Below are positions 14,556 to 21,208 of a DNA stretch of 28,689 nt, piece after piece. Where the stretch lies: assembly GCA_036556985.1 (NCBI GenBank), contig DATBIK010000106.1, positions 1 to 28,689 on the forward strand. Reading direction: 5' to 3'. Within the stretch, counting starts at the first letter, position 1; every line of letters starts with the position of its first letter. The notes under the pieces are model-generated. The model was not told where the DNA came from. It searched no databases and saw only the letters and a list, made by a program, of their open reading frames with translations. Source of the stretch: JAPSGM01 sp036556985. GTDB taxonomy: Bacteria > Chloroflexota > Limnocylindria > QHBO01. Made by a program: the position numbers and the translations under genes.

Positions 14556-15764
14556 TCAGGCGGCCGCGATCTCCTCGGCGATGATGGCCGCGTCCTCCCC
14601 GACGCCCAGGAACAGCGAGGACTTGCGCTTGCGGAGGAAATGGACGCCCACGAAGTGCAGGCCCGGCACGGCGGTGCTCTGCCCGTTGCGGTGGATCGGG
14701 AAGCCGTCCGCGTCGAACGCGTCCGGCCACGGCAGCCAGCCGCGGTACGCCGGCCGATAGCCGCCAGCCCAGATCACGCTGCCGAAGCGGCCGGCCGGCA
14801 GCTCGGTGGGGGCGGCAGGGTCGAAGGGCGATGGATCGGCCAGGTCCGGCACGGGCAGCCCGCGTTGCGTCGCGTGGCTGCGCACCGCACCGGCAAACTC
14901 GCGGTACAGGGCGTCGCCGAACGCCACGCTGGCCCCCAGGTCGTCGGCGAAGCGAAGCCGTCCGTCCTCGGCGCCGATGAAGCGGCCCACGAGCTGGATG
15001 CCCTGCGCCCGCAGCGTGCGGTAGTTCAGGTCATGCCCGCCGTCGCGGCCGGAGTTCTGGAGGTTCGCCACCAGCCGCGCCGACGGATGCGGCAGGGCCT
15101 CGACCGGCTGGTCCAGGAAGCCGATCTCGACCGCCCACCACACCGTGTCGCGATCGCCGATCCGGCGCGGGACCCACGGGGCGCGGCCGCAGGCGACCAC
15201 CACGTCGCGGCCGGCGGCATGGAGCTCCTCGGCCAGCTGCCCGCCGGACTGGCCGAAGCCGATGACCAGGACCCCTCCCTCCGGCAGCGAGGCCGGGTTG
15301 CGGTAGCCGGCCACGTCGAGCTGGTACACGGATGCGGGCAACGACTCGGCGTGCGGGCGGTGCGGCGACTGATAGGCGCCCGAGGCGACCGCCAGACGGC
15401 GGGCATGGATCGGGCCGTCGCTGGTGGTGACGACGAACCCGCCGTCGTCGGCGCGGTCCACGGCCTCCACGGTGACGCCCTCGCGGACCGGCGCGCCGAT
15501 GCGCGCCGCGTAGCGCTCCAGGTGATCCACGATCTCGTCGCGGAGCAGGTAGCCATCCGGGTCGCCGCCGTCGTACCGGCCGTCGGGGAGCTGGATCGTC
15601 CAGTTCGGCGTCACCAGGCAGAAGCTGTCCCAGCGGCCGCGCCACGACTCGCCGACCCTGCCGCGCTCGAGGACGACGTGCTCCACCCCGCGTCGGCCGA
15701 GCTCGGCGCTCAGTGCCAGGCCCGCCTGGCCGGCCCCCACCACGAGTACGTTGACCCGCTCCAT
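14556..15764 (-). CDS. FMO-like FAD/NAD(P)-dependent monooxygenase (CzcO-type)
   Basis: 402 aa two-dinucleotide-domain flavoprotein. The FAD motif GAGQAG is at 9-14 and the NADPH motif GFGQSG at 169-174. The GESWRGRWDSFCLVTPNW block is diagnostic for the flavin monooxygenase/CzcO-like group. VIWAGGYRPAYRGWLPWPD and GLHFVGVHFLRKRKSSLFLGVGEDA close the FAD site. Related proteins oxygenate amines, sulfides or ketones; the substrate is unknown. The ATG at 15764 is preceded by minus-strand TAGACT with a 7-nt spacer; the open frame continues upstream into aceE and is not used. Divergent from aceE across 73 bp. Confidence 0.85.
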   Translation of the reverse strand: MERVNVLVVGAGQAGLALSAELGRRGVEHVVLERGRVGESWRGRWDSFCLVTPNWTIQLPDGRYDGGDPDGYLLRDEIVDHLERYAARIGAPVREGVTVEAVDRADDGGFVVTTSDGPIHARRLAVASGAYQSPHRPHAESLPASVYQLDVAGYRNPASLPEGGVLVIGFGQSGGQLAEELHAAGRDVVVACGRAPWVPRRIGDRDTVWWAVEIGFLDQPVEALPHPSARLVANLQNSGRDGGHDLNYRTLRAQGIQLVGRFIGAEDGRLRFADDLGASVAFGDALYREFAGAVRSHATQRGLPVPDLADPSPFDPAAPTELPAGRFGSVIWAGGYRPAYRGWLPWPDAFDADGFPIHRNGQSTAVPGLHFVGVHFLRKRKSSLFLGVGEDAAIIAEEIAAA

Positions 15765-15771
15765 CGGTGGC

Positions 15772-15777
15772 AGTCTA
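15772..15777 (-). promoter_or_regulatory. -10 box of the FMO-like gene
   Basis: TAGACT on the minus strand, 7 nt before the ATG at 15764. It is identical in sequence to the lipA and alkD-like boxes. No SD. Confidence 0.45.
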
Positions 15778-15821
15778 GTCAGGCGCGCAAGCGCGCCGGG
15801 GGCGTGCCTCGGCATCGGTCT

Positions 15822-15827
15822 GTACCA
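15822..15827 (+). promoter_or_regulatory. Likely -10 box of aceE
   Basis: TACCAT with a 10-nt spacer to the ATG at 15838, giving a leader of about 3-4 nt. No SD is seen. Confidence 0.38.
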
Positions 15828-15837
15828 TAGGCGGCCA

Positions 15838-18537
15838 ATGGACCGACCGATGCACGAGATCTTCGACCAGTTCAAGCAGCAGCTGCCGGACATCGACCCG
15901 GTCGAGACCCAGGAGTGGCTCGACTCGCTCGACGCGGTGGTCGACCAGGCGGGCCCGGACCGCGCCCGCTTCCTCATCTTCAAGCTGCTGAAGCGTGCCC
16001 GCCAGCTGCAGGTGGGCCTGCCGCCGCTGGTCCAGACGCGATACATCAACACGATCTCGCCCGAGCAGGAGCCGTACTTCCCCGGCGACGAGGCGATCGA
16101 GCTGCGCGTGCGGCGCATGATCCGCTGGAACGCGCTGGCGATGGTCCTGCGCGCGAACTCGCGCTTCGAGGGCATCGGCGGCCATCTCTCCACCTACGCC
16201 AGTGCCGCGAGCCTGTACGAGGTCGGCTTCAACCACTTCTTCCGCGGTCCTGACGGTGACGGGGTGGGTGACCAGGTCTTCTTCCAGGGCCACGCCGCGC
16301 CCGGCATCTACGCCCGCGCCTACCTCGAGGGGCGCCTCTCCGAGGACAACCTCGACCACTTCCGGCGCGAGGCGCTCACCCCGGAGCTCGGCCTGTCCAG
16401 CTACCCGCACCCGCGGCTCATGCCCGAGTTCTGGCAGTTCCCCACGGTGAGCATGGGCCTCGGACCGATGAACGCCATCTACCAGGCCCGATTCAACCGC
16501 TACCTCGCCGCGCGCGGCATCGCGGACACCGGCGCGAGCCGGGTGTGGGGCTTCCTCGGCGACGGCGAGATGGACGAGCCGGAGTCGGTCGGCGCGCTGT
16601 CGCTCGCCGCCCGGGAGGGCCTGGACAACCTCATCTTCGTGGTGAACTGCAACCTTCAGCGCCTCGACGGACCGGTGCGCGGCAACGGGAAAATCATCCA
16701 GGAGCTGGAGGCGCTGTTCCGCGGCGCCGGCTGGCACGTCATCAAGGTCATCTGGGCGCGGGAGTGGGACGACCTGCTGGCCCGTGACAAGGATGGCGTC
16801 CTGCTCAGCAAGATGAACGAGACGCTCGACGGCGACTACCAGCGCCTCTCGGTGGCCGATGGCGCGTACATCCGCGACAACTTCTTCGGACCCGACCCAC
16901 GGCTGCGGGCGCTCGTCGAGCACCTCTCGGACGACGACCTCACCAAGCTGCGGCGCGGCGGTCACGACTACCGCAAGGTGTACGCCGCGTACGCGGCGGC
17001 GGTCGAGCACCGCGGTGCGCCGGTCGTGATCCTGGCCAAGACGGTGAAGGGCTGGACGCTGGGCCCGGGCATCGAGGGGCGCAACGTCACCCACCAGGCC
17101 AAGAAGCTGACGCAGGACGAGCTGAAGATCTTCCGTGACCGCCTCGAGCTGCCGATCCCCGACGAGGAGCTCAAGGAGGCGCCCTACTACCACCCTGGGC
17201 CGGACTCGCCGGAGATCCAGTACATGCTCGAGCGCCGTCGCGAGCTCGCCGGCTTCGTCCCGCAGCGCCGCGTCCGCCCCATGCCGCTGCCGAACGCCGC
17301 GGACGCAGCCTACGCCGAGCTGCTCGCCGGGTCGGAGCGGCCGGCCTCCACGACGATGGCCTTCAGCCGGCTCGTCCGCAACCTCACGCGAGACCCGGAG
17401 ATCGGCCGGCGCATCGTGCCCATCATCCCCGACGAGGCGCGCACCTTCGGCATGGACCCCCTGTTCAAGGAGGTCGGCATCTACAACCCCCTCGGCCAGC
17501 GCTACACGGCGGTCGACAAGGAGCTGCTGCTCTCCTACGTCGAGACGACCGACGGCCAGGTGCTCGAGGAGGGCATCACCGAGGCCGGCGCCATGGCCGA
17601 CTTCACCGCCGCCGGGACCTCGTACGCCACCCACGGCGAGCCGATGATCCCGTTCTACATCTTCTACTCGATGTTCGGCTTCCAGCGGACCGGCGACTTC
17701 GCCTGGGCCTTCGGCGACGCTCGCGGTCGCGGCTTCATGATGGGCGCCACCGCCGGCCGCACCACGCTCACGGGCGAGGGGCTGCAGCACGACGATGGGC
17801 ACTCGCACGTCCTGGCCTCGACAATCCCGAACATCGTGGCCTACGACCCCGCCTTCGCCTATGAGCTGGCGGTGGTGGTCCGCGACGGCATCCGCCGCAT
17901 GTACGGCGAGCCGGGCGAGGACGTCTTCTACTACGTCACGCTCTACAACGAGAACTGGGCGATGCCGCCCCTGCCCGACGGCGTGGAGGACGGCATCCTG
18001 CGCGGCCTGTACCGATACCGCCCGGCGGAACGCGGCTCGCGCCGCGTCCAGCTCCTGGGCGCCGGACCGATCCTGCACCAGGCGCTCCGCGCCCAGGAGG
18101 TGCTCGCCGAACGCTACGACGTGGCGGCCGACGTGTGGAGCGTGCCGTCCTTCCAGCAGCTGCGCCGCGACGCGCTCGAGACGGAGCGCTGGAACCGGCT
18201 CCACCCCGACGCCGAGCGGCGCGTGCCGTACGTCGTGGAACAGCTCGCCGGCACGGAGGGACCGGTCGTGGCGGCAACCGACTACATGAAGGCCGTGCCC
18301 CACATGGTCGCCCCCTGGCTCGCCGACCGGCAGTACACCGTGCTCGGGACCGATGGCTTCGGACGCAGCGACACGCGCGAGGCCCTGCGCACCCATTTCG
18401 AGGTGAGCCCCGAGCAGATCGCCTACGGCGCCCTCCACGGGCTATGCCTGGTCGACCAGGGCAGCCGCGAGGAGCTGGGCCGCGCGATCGGCGAGCTCGG
18501 GATCGATCCCGAGCGGGTCGACCCCCTCCACGCCTGA
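15838..18537 (+). CDS. aceE: Pyruvate dehydrogenase E1 component, homodimeric type
   Basis: 899 aa, the full length of AceE. It decarboxylates pyruvate with thiamine diphosphate and transfers the acetyl group to the lipoyl arm of E2. The N-terminal E2-binding region DIDPVETQEWLDSLDAVV is followed by GIGGHLSTYASAASLYEVGFNHFFRG. The ThDP/Mg motif is GDG(241-243)-x26-NCN(270-272). The remaining transketolase-like domains continue through GAMADFTAAGTSYATHGEPM and the C-terminal VAATDYMKAVPHMVAPW, as in other AceE proteins. ATG 15838 is chosen by homology to MHEIF-type starts and by the upstream TACCAT; ATG 15850 is also possible. No E2 or E3 gene is nearby. It depends on the lipoyl pathway encoded at 1598-3580. 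Confidence 0.97.
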   Translation: MDRPMHEIFDQFKQQLPDIDPVETQEWLDSLDAVVDQAGPDRARFLIFKLLKRARQLQVGLPPLVQTRYINTISPEQEPYFPGDEAIELRVRRMIRWNALAMVLRANSRFEGIGGHLSTYASAASLYEVGFNHFFRGPDGDGVGDQVFFQGHAAPGIYARAYLEGRLSEDNLDHFRREALTPELGLSSYPHPRLMPEFWQFPTVSMGLGPMNAIYQARFNRYLAARGIADTGASRVWGFLGDGEMDEPESVGALSLAAREGLDNLIFVVNCNLQRLDGPVRGNGKIIQELEALFRGAGWHVIKVIWAREWDDLLARDKDGVLLSKMNETLDGDYQRLSVADGAYIRDNFFGPDPRLRALVEHLSDDDLTKLRRGGHDYRKVYAAYAAAVEHRGAPVVILAKTVKGWTLGPGIEGRNVTHQAKKLTQDELKIFRDRLELPIPDEELKEAPYYHPGPDSPEIQYMLERRRELAGFVPQRRVRPMPLPNAADAAYAELLAGSERPASTTMAFSRLVRNLTRDPEIGRRIVPIIPDEARTFGMDPLFKEVGIYNPLGQRYTAVDKELLLSYVETTDGQVLEEGITEAGAMADFTAAGTSYATHGEPMIPFYIFYSMFGFQRTGDFAWAFGDARGRGFMMGATAGRTTLTGEGLQHDDGHSHVLASTIPNIVAYDPAFAYELAVVVRDGIRRMYGEPGEDVFYYVTLYNENWAMPPLPDGVEDGILRGLYRYRPAERGSRRVQLLGAGPILHQALRAQEVLAERYDVAADVWSVPSFQQLRRDALETERWNRLHPDAERRVPYVVEQLAGTEGPVVAATDYMKAVPHMVAPWLADRQYTVLGTDGFGRSDTREALRTHFEVSPEQIAYGALHGLCLVDQGSREELGRAIGELGIDPERVDPLHA

Positions 18538-18549
18538 GGGGCGTGCCGC

Positions 18550-19065
18550 CTACTCCCGGGGAGGCATGAGGCGCCGGGCGCGGCGCACCTGCGTCCCGCA
18601 ATGGGCGCAGAACATGAACTCCGGCTCCACGACCTGGCTGCAGGCCGGGCAGCGCGTCACCCACAGGTCGCCGAGCGCGGCGCGGAACGCAGCGACGAGT
18701 GCCCGCAGCGTCCGCTCCACGACCTCCGGCAACCGGCTGCGGGCGAGCCAGCCCGGCCCCACGATCACCGCCGGGGCAGCCACACGCTCGGCAGCGACCG
18801 TGGGGCCCGGTGTCCAGCCGGTCAGGTAGCGCTCCCGCGCCCGGTCGTAGGCGGCGCGCTCACGCGGATCGGTGAGCATCTCGCGCACCGCGTTCACGAC
18901 CCGCATCTCCTCCTCGGCATGCACCGACTGGTTCCGATCGGGGTGGAAGGTGCGCGCCAGGCGGCGGCAGGCAGCATTGATCTCGCGGTTGTCGGCGGTG
19001 GAGTCCACCTGCAGGAGCCGATAGACGTCGCGCTCCGGGTGGTACGGGAAGAGGCTGGGATGCAT
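18550..19065 (-). CDS. J-domain protein with C-terminal zinc ribbon
   Basis: 171 aa. The N-terminal J-domain (about 12-75: DVYRLLQVDSTADNREINAACRRLARTFHPDRN) has the HPD motif at 41-43, so it can stimulate an Hsp70 ATPase. A linker and a hydrophobic/amphipathic helix, LPEVVERTLRALVAAFRAAL, lead to a four-cysteine zinc ribbon (C139, C142, C153, C156). It is far shorter than DnaJ: no Gly/Phe region, no central CxxCxGxG repeats and no adjacent dnaK. The client is presumably recognised by the ribbon. A minus-strand TACCAT (19084-19079) ends 13 nt before the ATG. It converges on aceE, with 12 bp between stops. Confidence 0.85.
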   Translation of the reverse strand: MHPSLFPYHPERDVYRLLQVDSTADNREINAACRRLARTFHPDRNQSVHAEEEMRVVNAVREMLTDPRERAAYDRARERYLTGWTPGPTVAAERVAAPAVIVGPGWLARSRLPEVVERTLRALVAAFRAALGDLWVTRCPACSQVVEPEFMFCAHCGTQVRRARRLMPPRE

Positions 19066-19078
19066 CGGATCGGAGGCG

Positions 19079-19084
19079 ATGGTA
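19079..19084 (-). promoter_or_regulatory. -10 box candidate for the J-domain gene
   Basis: TACCAT on the minus strand, ending 13 nt before the ATG at 19065; leader of about 6 nt. Two TAAAAT hexamers further upstream on the same strand (near 19135 and 19157) are alternative -10s. Confidence 0.35.
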
Positions 19085-19151
19085 GCCCACCTCGCGACGG
19101 GCTGCCACGCCCCCGAGAGTAAACCTGATTGGTCATTTTAGCAATCGTGCC

Positions 19152-19164
19152 TTCTATTTTAGAA
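19152..19164. repeat. Short AT-rich inverted repeat TTCTA-TTT-TAGAA
   Basis: Perfect 5-bp arms around TTT, next to the GGGGTT dyad, in the most AT-rich patch of the window (19120-19260). It could be a regulator half-site or part of a minus-strand -10 (TAAAAT). Confidence 0.35.
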
Positions 19165-19167
19165 ACG

Positions 19168-19182
19168 GGGGTTGACAACCCC
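19168..19182. promoter_or_regulatory. Operator-like dyad over the -35
   Basis: GGGGTT-GAC-AACCCC, perfect 6-bp arms, covering the TTGACA -35 of the eight-gene operon. A protein bound here would compete directly with RNA polymerase. Confidence 0.5.
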
Positions 19183-19200
19183 ATCGCGGTGCCATACTGT
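19172..19200 (+). promoter_or_regulatory. Sigma-70-type promoter of the stress/export operon
   Basis: TTGACA (19172-19177), 17-bp spacer, TACTGT (19195-19200). It is the best-matching promoter in the window and predicts a start near 19207 and a leader of about 50 nt containing AAGGAG (19243-19248) before the ATG at 19258. Confidence 0.6.
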
Positions 19201-19257
19201 GCAACAAGACATTCATGTTTGCCACTGCCAATTACTAGATCGTAAGGAGCGATTGTC

Positions 19258-19407
19258 ATGTTGGACTACCGGATCCACTACGCGGTCATGCAGGCCGAGG
19301 ATCGGCTACGGCCGACCCGGCAGCCCGAGCTGACGCCGAGCCGTGGCATTCGGCGCGTCTTCCGCCTCGGCGGGCGCGCCGGCGGCCGGCAGGCGGGACT
19401 GCGCTGA
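19258..19407 (+). CDS. 49-aa small ORF, first cistron of the operon
   Basis: ATG with AAGGAG 9 nt upstream, ending 1 nt before the DUF2089 gene. The product begins MLDYRIHYAVMQAEDRLRP and ends in an Arg/Gly-rich tail (RRVFRLGGRAGGRQAGLR), with net positive charge. No family is recognised and there is no membrane segment. Coding is supported by the SD, the position right after a strong promoter and the tight spacing to the next gene. It may be a small regulator or a translated leader. Confidence 0.55.
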   Translation: MLDYRIHYAVMQAEDRLRPTRQPELTPSRGIRRVFRLGGRAGGRQAGLR

Positions 19408-19408
19408 C

Positions 19409-19849
19409 ATGCCGCACGACGTCATCAGCACCTGTCCCGTCTGCGAGGGTGAGCTGCTCGTCAGCCGCCTTCACTGCCGGAGCTGCGGCACTGCCCTGGA
19501 GGGCGAGTTCGGCGTCGGCCGCTTCGGGCGGCTGTCTCGCGAGCAGCTCGGCCTCCTCGAGAGCTTCCTGCGGGCGCGCGGCAACCTGAAGGAGATGGAG
19601 CGCGAGCTCGGCATCTCCTACCCCACCGTCCGTGGTCGGGTGGACGCGCTCGTCCGCGCGCTGGGCTTGGGAGACGGTCCCCCGCTCGACGAGGACGACG
19701 AGGAGGCAGCCTCCGAGACGCCACCGCCGATGGCCGAGCCGTCCGAGGACGTCGCCGCGGATCGTCGGGCGATCCTCGAGCGCCTGGCTCGGGGCGAGAT
19801 CGACGCAGCTGCGGCAGCCGTCGAGCTCCGTGAGCTGGCCGGGTCGTAA
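19409..19849 (+). CDS. DUF2089 zinc-ribbon/HTH protein with C-terminal SHOCT-like motif
   Basis: 146 aa. The N-terminal zinc ribbon (C9, C12, C23, C26: CPVC...CRSC) is followed by the DUF2089 segment FGRLSREQLGLLESFLRARGNLKEMERELGISYPTVRGRVD (39-79), whose helix-turn-helix resembles sigma region 4/response-regulator HTHs. It is therefore probably a DNA-binding regulator. After an acidic Pro-rich linker (90-115), the C-terminus carries DRRAILERLARGEIDAAAAA, a SHOCT-like helical hairpin also found in the next two proteins. As the first well-defined gene of the operon, it is a candidate for the protein that binds the GGGGTT dyad. Confidence 0.87.
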   Translation: MPHDVISTCPVCEGELLVSRLHCRSCGTALEGEFGVGRFGRLSREQLGLLESFLRARGNLKEMERELGISYPTVRGRVDALVRALGLGDGPPLDEDDEEAASETPPPMAEPSEDVAADRRAILERLARGEIDAAAAAVELRELAGS

Positions 19850-19851
19850 CG

Positions 19852-20832
19852 ATGGCTCGCTACGTACGCACCCAGTCGATCGAGCATCCGATCGGCACCG
19901 ACGGGCGGGTCGTGATGAGCCTCGCCGCCACGGACGTCCGCCTGCGCGGGACCGATGCGCCGAACGCCGTCATGCGCGCCACCTTCGAGATTTCCGCCGC
20001 ATCGGAGTCAGAGGCGGATGCCATCTTCGAGCGGAGCCGGATGCGGGTGGCCGCGGGCACCGGATCGCTGGCGATCGAGGAGTCGAACGACTCGTCGCTG
20101 GGCGGGGTCATCGGACGCCTCCTCACCGGTCGCGGCAGCGTCAACGCGGAGCTCGAGCTCGAGATCCCGCGCGGCGCGCGGCTGGTGCTCGAGACCGTTT
20201 CCGGTGAGATCACCGCCGAGGCGCTCGAAGGCGAGCAGCGGTACGCGACCACCTCGGGGGATATCTACCTCAACGACGGCGGGGGCTCGCTGCGCCTGAA
20301 CACGGTGTCCGGCGACGTCGTCGTGCGGGCCGAGCGACCCATCAGCGGCCGGCTCGAAACGGTTTCCGGCGACGTCGTGGTGTCCGCCCCGCGCATCGAC
20401 GCGCTCCGCGCTCAGACGGTCTCCGGGGACGTCGACGTGGACGGTGAGCTGGCATCCGCCGGCGAGTTCCGGGTCGAGACGGTGAGCGGCGACTTCGGTA
20501 TCGGCCTCGCGGGAAGCGCCGCATTCGACGTGCGCGGCATCTCCACCGACATCAGCAGCGACATCGACCATCGCATCGAGGGCCGGCTCGACCGCCGGCG
20601 CGTGGTCATCGGCTCGGGCGAGCCTACGGTCATCTTCAGCTCGATGTCCGGCGACCTCTCGATCCGGCGCCAGCGCAGGTTCGCGCCGGCGGGGACGGAG
20701 GCGCCAGTCACGTCCCCGACGCCGACGGTTGCCGCCGATGCACAGCTGGCCGTCCTCGAGGCGCTCGAGCGCGGCGAGATCGACGTCGACGAGGCGACCC
20801 GCCGCCTGGCGGGAGGGCCGAGCGATGCGTGA
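19852..20832 (+). CDS. DUF4097 beta-repeat protein with C-terminal SHOCT-like motif
   Basis: 326 aa, no signal peptide and no membrane segment, so cytoplasmic. The central region is a ladder of [T/S]xSGD[V/I] turns: ETVSGEI 114, TTSGDIY 133, NTVSGDV 150, ETVSGDV 169, QTVSGDV 188, ETVSGDF 209, SMSGDL 264. Spacing is 17-21 residues, as expected for a right-handed parallel beta structure of the DUF4097 (putative adhesin; LiaX/YvlB-related) family. The C-terminus, AQLAVLEALERGEIDVDEATRRL, is the same hairpin as in its neighbours. LiaX-type proteins in Firmicutes take part in sensing cell-envelope damage; an equivalent role is inferred here. It starts 2 nt after the DUF2089 gene. Confidence 0.86.
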   Translation: MARYVRTQSIEHPIGTDGRVVMSLAATDVRLRGTDAPNAVMRATFEISAASESEADAIFERSRMRVAAGTGSLAIEESNDSSLGGVIGRLLTGRGSVNAELELEIPRGARLVLETVSGEITAEALEGEQRYATTSGDIYLNDGGGSLRLNTVSGDVVVRAERPISGRLETVSGDVVVSAPRIDALRAQTVSGDVDVDGELASAGEFRVETVSGDFGIGLAGSAAFDVRGISTDISSDIDHRIEGRLDRRRVVIGSGEPTVIFSSMSGDLSIRRQRRFAPAGTEAPVTSPTPTVAADAQLAVLEALERGEIDVDEATRRLAGGPSDA

Positions 20833-21205
20833 CGAGTTGGCGACGATTCTGCGCCTCGTGGCGGAGGGCAAGCTCACCGCCGATGAGGCGGCGCCGATCA
20901 TCGAGGCACTCAGCCTGCCGCCGCGCGCGACCGGCGAGGTGCACGACGCCCACGCCGCGCGCCACGGGAAGCACGGCGAGAGTGCGGCCCGTCGCCGGAT
21001 CCGGATCCAGGTGAACGAGCGCGGGCGTCGGGTCGTCGACCTGCGCGTGCCGCTCGCCTTCGCTGCCGTGGCCGCACGTGCGGTGCCCGGCATCCCCGAC
21101 AAGTACGCCTCGCTCATCGAGCAGGCGGTGGCCTCCGAGACGCTTGGCTCGATCGTCGATACCGAGGACGAGAACGGCGACGGCGTGCTCATCACCCTGG
21201 AGTGA
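20825..21205 (+). CDS. SHOCT-like / YvlB-N-type protein
   Basis: 126 aa. The start at ATG 20825 overlaps the DUF4097 gene by 8 nt; an earlier in-frame ATG lies inside that gene and only adds shadow sequence. Residues 1-30, MRDELATILRLVAEGKL plus TADEAAPIIEALS, are the SHOCT-like hairpin that begins YvlB/LiaX-like proteins. The rest (RRRIRIQVNERGRRVVDLRVPLAF...SIVDTEDENGDGVLITLE) resembles the domain that follows it in that family, with V-x-L-R-V-P-L and an acidic V-D-x-E-D-x-x-G end. DUF4097 and this domain are fused in some bacteria and are separate cistrons here, which supports a joint function. Confidence 0.78.
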   Translation: MRDELATILRLVAEGKLTADEAAPIIEALSLPPRATGEVHDAHAARHGKHGESAARRRIRIQVNERGRRVVDLRVPLAFAAVAARAVPGIPDKYASLIEQAVASETLGSIVDTEDENGDGVLITLE

Positions 21206-21208
21206 CCG

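Noticed and set aside
15751..15837. 29-residue N-terminal extension of AceE
   Set aside because: Overlaps the divergent FMO promoter and start codon, has no conserved sequence, and lies upstream of the likely aceE -10 box.
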